Origin: RGIG5270 sp045657185
Lineage (GTDB): Bacteria > Verrucomicrobiota > Lentisphaeria > Victivallales > Victivallaceae
Assembly: GCA_045657185.1 (NCBI GenBank)
Contig: JAZOSO010000122.1
Coordinates: 1 to 6,034 of the forward strand
Reading direction: 5' to 3'
Length of the DNA: 6,034 bases
Both the position numbers and the translations under genes were made by a program. Below are positions 1 through 6,034 of the stretch, one piece after another. The notes beneath the pieces are model-generated. The model was given only the letters and a program-made list of their open reading frames with translations, did not search any database and was not told the DNA's origin. Position 1 is the first letter of the stretch. Every line of letters starts with the position of its first letter.

Positions 1-18
1 AGAGCAAGCTCTCTTTTT
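1..18. terminator. Probable terminator hairpin at the left edge, possibly bidirectional
   Basis: AGAG (1-4) and CTCT (9-12) form a stem. Read on the minus strand the loop is CTTG closed by G-C, a stable tetraloop common in bacterial terminators. On the plus strand the stem is followed by C and five T (14-18). The outer part of the stem, and any T-run for the minus strand, would lie beyond the edge. It could end this operon, a plus-strand gene to the left, or both. The visible stem is only four or five pairs, so the call depends on the missing bases. Confidence 0.45.
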
Positions 19-91
19 ATATGCTGTCACATTGGCATACCCCGTTGTAAAAATATACTTTGAGATTTTGCCAAGGCGATAGCAAATAAGA

Positions 92-105
92 GGCGATGAA
101 ACGCC
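92..105. repeat. Short inverted repeat GGCG / CGCC
   Basis: GGCG (92-95) and CGCC (102-105) flank the six-base loop ATGAAA. It sits three bases from the larger palindrome at 109-128. A further imperfect pairing, TTTGC (67-71) with GCAAA (82-86), lies on its other side, so the three form a cluster. Individually the stem is short and could be chance. Confidence 0.35.
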
Positions 106-108
106 CCC

Positions 109-128
109 TGTTTTGCTTACGCAAAACA
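109..128. repeat. Perfect inverted repeat TGTTTTGC / GCAAAACA
   Basis: Eight-base arms (109-116 and 121-128) separated by TTAC. On the minus strand the loop reads GTAA, a GNRA-type tetraloop. No T-run follows on either strand, so it is not a standard terminator. It is the strongest hairpin in the intergenic region and could stabilise the 3' end of the operon transcript or be part of a dispersed intergenic repeat. Confidence 0.6.
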
Positions 129-160
129 CTAAACCCCAAACCCCTCAATTTTTTATTCTC

Positions 161-178
161 AAAAAATAATTTCATTAT
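161..178 (-). terminator. Weak AT-only hairpin followed by T-run
   Basis: On the minus strand ATAAT, GAA, ATTAT (178 down to 166) is followed by five more T (165-161), about 45 bases after the last stop codon. The position fits an operon terminator, but the stem is made only of A-T pairs and would be unstable, so it is at best an inefficient terminator. Confidence 0.25.
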
Positions 179-223
179 CTCCCCTCAATGGGAACAGAGC
201 GTTTATGAAAATATGCGGAAAGT

Positions 224-2491
224 TTATTTCTTTACAAGCATCAGTCTTTCAAAATAGATGGCATCTTTTTCATCGGCTTTGCCGCAGGGGTAGGAGGGGC
301 CGGTGAATTTTATGCGTGCCCAGACTTCAAATTTGCGGTCAGGCTCATTCATGTCATAAGGACTTGAAACTCCGAGTTTGATGTTCCATGATTTGAAAAT
401 GAACATGTAACAGTCGCCGCTCAATTTTGTTTCTCCGAGTTTATACCAGTTATAACCGGGTTTGGTGACACGGTTTTTGCGGAATTCATATCCCCAAAGC
501 GGTCGTTTGATTGACGGAGAATAAATTCCGATAAGTATGGGGAACTGATAATCCTTCAGCTTGATTTTCGGATTTTTGTGCGGAAAACTGATACAGGCGA
601 CTTTGCCGATATCGGAATCCGGGTCGTCAATGAGTCCGACATAATTGAACCAGCGGGAGCTGTTTTCAAATGAGAAGTCAAAGAGGTTCTGAGCAGGTAT
701 ATTTTTGAAAAGTTCAGGAGTATGCAGACTGCGTTCGGTAATGGGCGCAGTATATTTTTTGACTTCAGCAGTTATGTTTTTCATAAATTTTGCTGCATCT
801 TTTGCTTCCAGACGAAGTGCGGATTGCTCCTTTGCAACGGCAAGAATGCGTTCTGCAACAACATTCCGGTCTGCAAGCGGATATCCTTTGAGAGAGCCGT
901 TCTTTTTAAGATATTCTGACATCATTGAACGCGCCATAATCAAGACTGCACGGTCAAGGCTGAGACGGGCATAATTCCAGCGTTTCAGACGGACAGGGTC
1001 ATTTTTGAGTAACTCAACACCTTTATCAAAAATTTTCTGCGCTTCAGTAACAGTTGCCAAATCAAGATGAGTGCTTGCAGTTGTAGGCGGATACATGCCG
1101 AGGAAAGTGCCTTTTTCATCCTGTGATTTTTTCAGCAGTTCACGGTATTGCAGAAATAAATCAGATGCTTTGCCGTAAAAGTTATCAGCAAATTTTTTAC
1201 TGACAGCTCTGACATCTGCATCGGGATTTTCCTGTAATGCTGTTTTAAGGTATAATTTGTAGTCACGGACATCGGCAAGAACGGGTTCTTCAAATTCGCT
1301 GAATACCTGTTTTACTCCGTTGTTACGGAAAAATTTCATATCAGATTGATAAGTCCACTCACTGTTATAAGGCATTTCACGCGGTGCAGTATAAGTGATA
1401 TTGTAATCCCAGATACGGATATTTGAACTCAGTTTTGCCCAATCTTTCAGCAAGTCGTAAAAATATTTATTCTTGCCTCCGTCATGAGTCTGCAAAACAT
1501 TTGAGAGAGTATCACAAAGAACGGGAACGACATTTGCTTCAGGTTTAATGCCGACGGGAACTTTTTCCGTATATTGATAAATCAGAGTTGATATCATGAC
1601 ATCGGGATATTCCTTACGGATATTGCGGGCTATTTCATTGATGAAATCAAGCAGCAGTCCGGCTTGAGAATTACCGTATTTGGCGGCAAGTGCGCTGCAC
1701 TCTCTGCAAGTACAGTATGATTGATTGTCATTCTGTGAAATATCATAAAGCCACGGGGCAGACTGATTGCTTTTTCGGGCGTCTGCAATATCTCGGATGA
1801 TGAAAGAGCGGAGAACTTCAAGCACTTTTTTGCGGACTTCTTTGTTGCTCAGACAGAGCTGACTGCCTGATGCTCCGCTTGCGCCGTTGTTGACGCGTTT
1901 GCCGTTAAGTTCTGCGAACCATTCGGGATGAGTTTTAAAATATTTGGTTGTCGGGATGTAGCTTGCAAAAGTATGGACAAAATACGGGCGGCCGAAAATA
2001 CGCCCGAAGCCGGGACGCTTGCTGACACGGAAATAACCGTCATTGTTAAGTCCGCGCAGCAGAGCAAAATCACCGTTATCCTTGCCGTAGGCAGAATGAA
2101 TTTCATTCAGGACAAAAGCATTTTTGCCGGAAATCGGTTTGAATTTTATCGGTAATTCTTTTTTGGTGATTTCATGCTCAAACGGAGAATAAAATATCAT
2201 GCCGCAGACATCCTGCAGATAGTGTCCGACGGCGAGATAAATTCCGTCGGCACTGCCTTGCAGAATTACCTTTTTACCGTCATTTGACACATTCCATGCG
2301 CCTTTGTCCATTTTTGAGTCAACAGTAATATTGACAACAGTTTGGCTGTTTCTGTCAATTTTATCAGCATATTTTTTCAACAAATCTGCTGCATTTTTCT
2401 CATGTTGAGAGGGATTGGCAGGCAATTTGACTTCTACGGCAAATGCACAAGATAATGCTGCTGCCAATGCGGTAAAAATTTTAAAGTTCAT
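224..2491 (-). CDS. Exported DUF4838 protein (755 aa), shorter paralog
   Basis: The chosen start is the ATG at 2489-2491, because AAAAGGA (2497-2503) ends five bases before it and translation from it opens directly with a signal peptide (MNFKIFTALAAALSCAFA, cleavage likely before Val19). A TTG at 2507-2509 would add MKKRIF and overlap the upstream stop by four bases, but it places the ribosome site inside the gene. The domain order follows the upstream paralog: N-terminal alpha/beta domain (about 20-120, with GSADGIYLAVGHYLQDVCG), then the DUF4838 core with HPEWF (188-192), LCLSN (212-216), SQNDNQSYCTCREC (252-265; Cys260, Cys262, Cys265), YQYTEKVP, WDYN (361-364) and Glu399 within SEFEEP. 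A helical part with ENPDAD (421-426) and a C-terminal beta-rich domain (about 600-755, containing YNWYKLGETKLSGD) follow. It ends with TAA at 224-226, without the extra module of its neighbour. It is probably exported and glycan-related, with activity and substrate unknown. It is the last gene of the run. Confidence 0.92.
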   Translation of the reverse strand: MNFKIFTALAAALSCAFAVEVKLPANPSQHEKNAADLLKKYADKIDRNSQTVVNITVDSKMDKGAWNVSNDGKKVILQGSADGIYLAVGHYLQDVCGMIFYSPFEHEITKKELPIKFKPISGKNAFVLNEIHSAYGKDNGDFALLRGLNNDGYFRVSKRPGFGRIFGRPYFVHTFASYIPTTKYFKTHPEWFAELNGKRVNNGASGASGSQLCLSNKEVRKKVLEVLRSFIIRDIADARKSNQSAPWLYDISQNDNQSYCTCRECSALAAKYGNSQAGLLLDFINEIARNIRKEYPDVMISTLIYQYTEKVPVGIKPEANVVPVLCDTLSNVLQTHDGGKNKYFYDLLKDWAKLSSNIRIWDYNITYTAPREMPYNSEWTYQSDMKFFRNNGVKQVFSEFEEPVLADVRDYKLYLKTALQENPDADVRAVSKKFADNFYGKASDLFLQYRELLKKSQDEKGTFLGMYPPTTASTHLDLATVTEAQKIFDKGVELLKNDPVRLKRWNYARLSLDRAVLIMARSMMSEYLKKNGSLKGYPLADRNVVAERILAVAKEQSALRLEAKDAAKFMKNITAEVKKYTAPITERSLHTPELFKNIPAQNLFDFSFENSSRWFNYVGLIDDPDSDIGKVACISFPHKNPKIKLKDYQFPILIGIYSPSIKRPLWGYEFRKNRVTKPGYNWYKLGETKLSGDCYMFIFKSWNIKLGVSSPYDMNEPDRKFEVWARIKFTGPSYPCGKADEKDAIYFERLMLVKK

Positions 2492-2496
2492 AAAAA

Positions 2497-2503
2497 TCCT
2501 TTT
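2497..2503 (-). promoter_or_regulatory. Ribosome binding site of the 755-aa DUF4838 gene
   Basis: AAAAGGA on the minus strand, followed by five T and then ATG at 2489-2491. It lies in the 14-base gap after the upstream TGA. It decides the start in favour of this ATG over the in-frame TTG at 2507-2509. Confidence 0.75.
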
Positions 2504-2505
2504 CT

Positions 2506-5304
2506 TCAATTTTGTCCGGAAAAGCGGATTGTAAACTCTTTGAACAATGCACCGAAACCGTAAGCGGCTCCGTCGCCTTTTTCAATTTTTCGTAAAAAGC
2601 GTACCCATACAGTGCTTTTGCCATTGGCATCATAAACATAATTTATGACTCCGGGTTTCGGGAAAAACTGTTCTTCTTTGACAGTTTTATAAGTTTTGCC
2701 GTCTTCGGAAATCTGCAATGCAAAAGTTCTGGTCTTAGCGTCTGCTGAATTGCCGATTCTGCATGAAATATTGATTTTTTCAGTTTTGGGCGGCAAATCA
2801 AATTTAAGCTGAATATTGTGATTGTAGCCCTGAATGTAGCTGTATTTGGGATGAATGCGCCAATTACGGACGGCATTTTTTTCAATTTCATCAATCCAGT
2901 CAGCTTTCGCCTTATCTGCGAAAATGCGTTTATATTCAAGTTCCCACTTGTTATCAGCAGTTTTCTGCACTGCATAAGATGCGGTGTTGTTGACACGGAC
3001 AGCGGGTTCTTTTCCGGCGGCTTTTTTGAGTTTGAAATCACGGACAAGCACAATACTGTCGATGAGAACGCGTTCAACTTTTTTATCAGCATCTTTCACA
3101 ACTTTCATGCGGATCCAGCCGTCGTAGTTATTGACTCCGCCCGGAGTGTAAGCATCGCCGAAAGAGCAGAGCAACGACCAGCTGTTAACTGCAAAAATTG
3201 CAGAAGATGTAACATTATTGACACGACCGAATTTTACCCATTTAAATTCATTGTCGGGGAATGACGGAAGTCCGATCCAGCCTGCGGAGGCACCTTTCCA
3301 TGCGTGATAATCAAAATGTTCCATACGGAGCGGGAACTTGATTTTTGCAGTTTTTTTGGCATTTTGCTGGAAAAATACGATTGCCTTGCCTGAAAGAGCA
3401 TCGGGGGCATCAACATATTTTGCTTTGCTGAACTGCTGGGGCAGAATTATGTGGATACGGGCAGGGTCGATATCGCTGAACTCTGCGGGAACGGCAATAT
3501 CTTTGCTGAAAACTTTGATGATATTATCAAGTTTGTTATATTCTCTTTCAAGAGAAGCAATCAGTTTTTTGTGGATGTCTTTATTTCTTGCAGTAGGTTT
3601 CAGAAGAGCGTTCAATTCGTTTACATATTGAAAATGAACTTTTTTGGCGCGGGCATGAATTGTCTGCAAATCTTTAATCGGGAAATCTGCGGCTTTTTTG
3701 CCGGCTCTGAACCATTCATTTTTAAGCTGAAGCAGACGCCAGAGAGTTGCACGGTCAAGCGCAAGTGCCGCCAAATCCCAGCGTTTGAGCAATTCTGCAT
3801 TATCTTTCAGGAGAATTCTTCCCTGTGCGAAAATCTCATGTGCTTTCAATACCGTCTGAATATCCAAGTGAGAATAAATACCGCCTCCGTAAGGATACAT
3901 GGGAACGAAAAGATTGCGTTTTTTGGCAGATTCATTGAGCAAACTGCGGTATTGCAGGAAAAGTTTTGCGGCGGGGCCGTAATAGGCATTGGCAAAACTT
4001 TCTGACAATTTGTTGAAATCGGCATCCGGATTTTCCATGAGTTTGGACATAAGATAATACTTATACTCACGGACGTCAGGATATTTGGTTGCGCTTATTT
4101 CAAGTTTGTTATGAACAATGTTGTTTTTCAAAAGATATTTTACATTATCAGCATAAGCAAATTCAGAGGCAACAGGCATATTGCGGGGTTCAGAGAACTG
4201 GTCGCCGTAATCCCAGAAACCGAGTTTGGAGATTTTGCTCCAGTTTTCAATTTTTTTACGGGATTGCGCATTAGTTGCATCGGTCAGGGGTGCGGCGGTG
4301 TTGCCCATGGTATCGCAAAGAATGGTGATAACATTATCACGGGCTTTGATATTTGAGGGCAAATTTTCAGTGTACTGATAGGCAAAAGTGGTGATAAAAG
4401 TTCCGGGGGCTTTTTTCTCTGCGGCTTCTGCCAGCGGATTTACGAAGTCAAGCATAAGACCTGACTGGGTATTTCCGTATTTTTTTGCAATGGCAGTACA
4501 ATTTGCACAGCGGCAGTAATTCTGATTATCATTTTGAGAAATATCATAAATTTGAGGAATACTGAAACGCTTTCCTGCTTCAAAATCTTTTTTGTCTGCA
4601 TCCATGAAAGCATAAAGTTTTTTCTGTACTTCCTCACGGAGTCCGGGATTGCTCAAGCAGAGCTGTCCGACAAACTGACCGCCGATACGTTTCCCGTTGA
4701 CCAAGGAAAAATATTCGGGATGAGCTTTTTTGTTCGCATTATTAAAAAGATAATATGTGGCAAGAGAGTGACACGGTGCAGGGCGTCCGGCAGAAGCATC
4801 ACCGCCGTATTCCGCCGCAATACGATACCAGCCGCTCATATTGATACGGCGTTTGGCATTAAATTCTCCTTTTCCGAAATGCACAGAACCGAGAGAACGA
4901 TACGGGAAAGCGGGTTTACCCTGAAGTTTGATATTTTTGGTCGGCAAATCTGCAAGTTCGGGAATGTATTCTTCGTTGAAATTCATAAAAATCACACCGC
5001 AGACATCTTCCAGATAATGATAGAGCGCATAGGTGATACCTCTTGCAGAACCTCCGGAAAGGGCGACACCGTCTTTAGTGCTTTGAATTTTCCATTCTTC
5101 GCTTTGAAGTTTTGAATCAATATCAAGAGTGAAGACAGCTTTGGAAGTTTTGCCGTTCAAGAGCAGTTTTTCATATTTCTGCAACTCAGCAGCGGCATTT
5201 TTGAACGCAGGAACATTGCCCTGATATTTTACTTCCAGACCGTGCAGCAATGAAGTTGCAGACAAACACAGTCCGAGTGAAAAAAGAATTGTTTTCTTAT
5301 TCAT
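2506..5304 (-). CDS. Exported DUF4838 protein with extra C-terminal beta-domain (932 aa)
   Basis: The ATG at 5302-5304 begins a signal peptide (MNKKTILFSLGLCLSATSLLHG, likely cleaved near residue 22). Residues about 24-125 resemble the alpha/beta domain found before GH67-type and related glycosidases, with the signature GGSARGITYALYHYLEDVCG (83-102). The DUF4838 core follows: HPEYF (195-199), NGKR, QLCLSNP (214-220), SQNDNQNYCRCANC (256-269) with Cys264, Cys266 and Cys269, FAYQYTENLP (307-316) and WDYG (364-367). Glu402 aligns with a Glu that family alignments, from memory, usually conserve. Next come a mostly helical region (about 440-600) with ENPDAD (424-429) and a beta-rich domain (about 610-757) shared with the next gene. 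Residues about 761-932 are extra and contain a discoidin-like stretch (FALQISEDGKTYKTV, 861-875). The protein is probably a periplasmic or surface glycan-active protein. No reaction has been established for DUF4838 as far as I know, so enzyme activity is inferred. It is a paralog of the gene 14 bases downstream, and its TGA is at 2506-2508. Confidence 0.92.
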   Translation of the reverse strand: MNKKTILFSLGLCLSATSLLHGLEVKYQGNVPAFKNAAAELQKYEKLLLNGKTSKAVFTLDIDSKLQSEEWKIQSTKDGVALSGGSARGITYALYHYLEDVCGVIFMNFNEEYIPELADLPTKNIKLQGKPAFPYRSLGSVHFGKGEFNAKRRINMSGWYRIAAEYGGDASAGRPAPCHSLATYYLFNNANKKAHPEYFSLVNGKRIGGQFVGQLCLSNPGLREEVQKKLYAFMDADKKDFEAGKRFSIPQIYDISQNDNQNYCRCANCTAIAKKYGNTQSGLMLDFVNPLAEAAEKKAPGTFITTFAYQYTENLPSNIKARDNVITILCDTMGNTAAPLTDATNAQSRKKIENWSKISKLGFWDYGDQFSEPRNMPVASEFAYADNVKYLLKNNIVHNKLEISATKYPDVREYKYYLMSKLMENPDADFNKLSESFANAYYGPAAKLFLQYRSLLNESAKKRNLFVPMYPYGGGIYSHLDIQTVLKAHEIFAQGRILLKDNAELLKRWDLAALALDRATLWRLLQLKNEWFRAGKKAADFPIKDLQTIHARAKKVHFQYVNELNALLKPTARNKDIHKKLIASLEREYNKLDNIIKVFSKDIAVPAEFSDIDPARIHIILPQQFSKAKYVDAPDALSGKAIVFFQQNAKKTAKIKFPLRMEHFDYHAWKGASAGWIGLPSFPDNEFKWVKFGRVNNVTSSAIFAVNSWSLLCSFGDAYTPGGVNNYDGWIRMKVVKDADKKVERVLIDSIVLVRDFKLKKAAGKEPAVRVNNTASYAVQKTADNKWELEYKRIFADKAKADWIDEIEKNAVRNWRIHPKYSYIQGYNHNIQLKFDLPPKTEKINISCRIGNSADAKTRTFALQISEDGKTYKTVKEEQFFPKPGVINYVYDANGKSTVWVRFLRKIEKGDGAAYGFGALFKEFTIRFSGQN

Positions 5305-5316
5305 AATATTATACAG

Positions 5317-5321
5317 TCCTT
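5317..5321 (-). promoter_or_regulatory. Probable ribosome binding site of the 932-aa DUF4838 gene
   Basis: AAGGA on the minus strand, 12 bases before the ATG at 5302-5304, in the 36-base gap after the pseudopilin stop. The spacing is longer than ideal and the intervening bases are AT-rich, so initiation may be weaker than at the downstream gene. No better start or site is seen nearby. Confidence 0.5.
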
Positions 5322-5340
5322 AAATAAAAGCAGTTATATC

Positions 5341-6034
5341 TTATTCTTTGTATTTCTTCGGAGCACTCCATGTGCCGGGTTTATAGCTTGCGATATAATT
5401 GGTAAATTCTGTGCTGGGGTTGGAATAATCAGTTTTGTAAGGTCCGCCTTTGAATGATTTTACACTGCCGTCAACGAAAACGACATTGAATCTGCCTGCA
5501 TGGCGTGCATCCCAGCATTTTCTTCCGTCATAAGAACCGAAAGGAGCGAAAGCATAGTTGTATGAATTGATACCGTTATCGGGATTTGCAGGTTGGTTAC
5601 GGTCCGCGATATACACAACTTTTGTCGGTTCTTTAAGTTTAGTCATTTTGACCGGTCTGTAATTTACAGACGCAGTTACCCATACACCGAGAGCCATTTC
5701 AACAGCATAATGTTGCGGGAGCGGCATATCTGTACTATGTACCCAGGTTTTATAATTTGCACTCGGACAAGTCCAGTTATTGCTGCCGATGTACGGTTTC
5801 AGTTTAAAGGCAACGCGGTAATGTCCGGTTTCAGGCCAAGGACCGATACCATCGGAAGCAACCCAGTCTTCATTATCGGTTGAATACATGACGCCTGCAG
5901 TACCGAAAGATTTAAGTTTGTTCATACAAGCTGCGGACCTGCCTTTTTCTCTTGCCTGATTGAGAGCGGGGAGCAGCATACCTGCAAGGATAGCAATAAT
6001 AGCGATTACGACAAGAAGTTCAATCAAAGTAAAG
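5341..6034 (-). CDS. Prepilin-like protein with N-methylation motif and H-X9-DG domain, 5' end missing
   Basis: 230 residues are visible, ending in TAA; the start lies beyond the right edge. The visible part opens with FTLIELLVVIAIIAILAG, the class III (type IV prepilin) N-terminus: cleavage is expected just before this Phe, Glu is at mature position 5, and a hydrophobic helix runs to about residue 24. The TTG at 6025-6027 is simply the Leu codon of FTLIE and should not be taken as the start. Base 6034 is the third base of the preceding codon and would fit a GGC glycine. The segment AREKGRSAACMNKLK (27-41) is typical of Lentisphaerae and Planctomycetes pseudopilins. Cys36 and Cys89 could form a disulfide. 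His178, nine residues, then Asp188-Gly189 (RHAGRFNVVFVDGSV) match the prepilin-associated H-X9-DG domain exactly. The protein is probably anchored in the inner membrane or assembled into a pseudopilus after prepilin peptidase processing. Its role is unknown. It lies 36 bases upstream of the first DUF4838 gene, so it is probably cotranscribed. Confidence 0.93.
   Translation of the reverse strand, partial: FTLIELLVVIAIIAILAGMLLPALNQAREKGRSAACMNKLKSFGTAGVMYSTDNEDWVASDGIGPWPETGHYRVAFKLKPYIGSNNWTCPSANYKTWVHSTDMPLPQHYAVEMALGVWVTASVNYRPVKMTKLKEPTKVVYIADRNQPANPDNGINSYNYAFAPFGSYDGRKCWDARHAGRFNVVFVDGSVKSFKGGPYKTDYSNPSTEFTNYIASYKPGTWSAPKKYKE

Larger units (their letters stand above)
1..223. other. Non-coding region downstream of the operon
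   Basis: No supported coding region in either strand. The stretch is AT-rich with GC-rich islands and contains several short inverted repeats, a 9-base direct repeat CCCCTCAAT (141-149 and 181-189), and a terminator-like hairpin at the left edge. No tRNA or recognised RNA family is seen. Confidence 0.7.

Noticed and set aside
148..167. ATTTTTT / AAAAAAT palindrome as a terminator
   Set aside because: All pairs are A-T with a six-base loop, and no separate T-run follows the stem; it is better explained by homopolymer tracts.
2435..2491. Lipoprotein signal in the 755-aa protein (Cys15 in AALSCA)
   Set aside because: The position three before the Cys is Ala where Leu is expected and the hydrophobic stretch before it is short; an ordinary signal peptidase site after AFA fits better.
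2643..3092. Open frame of 149 codons on the minus strand in another frame, over the C-terminal module of the 932-aa gene
   Set aside because: I considered a frameshift or separate gene, but the 932-aa frame continues through with sensible beta-sandwich-like sequence, while this frame gives no recognisable protein.
3451..4005. Open frame of 184 codons on the plus strand
   Set aside because: Antisense to the helical region of the 932-aa gene; composition and lack of any family features indicate a shadow frame.
4534..5115. Open frame of 193 codons on the plus strand, opposite the 932-aa gene
   Set aside because: It lies entirely antisense to a strongly supported gene, has no recognisable domain and a Cys- and Phe-rich composition typical of reverse-strand shadows.
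5308..5313. TATAAT on the minus strand just before the 932-aa gene
   Set aside because: It is only three bases from the ATG and has no -35-like hexamer at a suitable distance (TAACTG at 17 bases). In AT-rich DNA this is probably chance.
6025..6027. TTG as a start codon of the pseudopilin
   Set aside because: The codons before it read Phe-Thr, completing the FTLIE prepilin motif, so the reading frame continues past the window edge.

Overview
The window holds three genes, all on the minus strand, packed tightly enough to be one transcription unit read from right to left. The first is a type IV prepilin-like protein cut by the right edge (5341 to beyond 6034). It is followed by two large exported proteins of the DUF4838 type, of 932 residues (2506-5304) and 755 residues (224-2491). 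The gaps are 36 and 14 bases. Together they occupy all but the leftmost 223 bases.

The gene content points to the PVC group of bacteria, most likely Lentisphaerae (Victivallis-like). The reasons are a pseudopilin with both the FTLIELLVVIAIIAILAG N-terminus and the C-terminal H-X9-DG motif, placed directly before DUF4838 genes, in moderately AT-rich DNA. This assignment rests on family knowledge and not on any marker gene in the window.

The two DUF4838 proteins are paralogs. They align along nearly the whole of the shorter one: a signal peptide, an N-terminal alpha/beta domain like that preceding GH67-type glycosidases, the DUF4838 core with a QNDNQ-x-YC-x-C-x-x-C motif, a helical region, and a beta-rich domain. 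The longer one adds about 170 residues at its C-terminus that look like another beta-sandwich module, possibly for carbohydrate binding. The simplest reading is a tandem duplication in which one copy gained or kept an extra domain. Both proteins are probably exported and act on a glycan, but neither the substrate nor the catalysis can be read from the sequence.

The 223 bases at the left end, downstream of the operon, carry no gene. They contain a run of short perfect inverted repeats (67-128), weak AT-rich hairpins, a 9-base direct repeat, and at the very edge a hairpin with a CUUG tetraloop on the minus strand next to a T-run on the plus strand. The edge hairpin is probably a terminator, perhaps working in both directions.

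No RNA gene, mobile element, CRISPR array or convincing promoter is visible. The operon promoter should lie to the right of the window.
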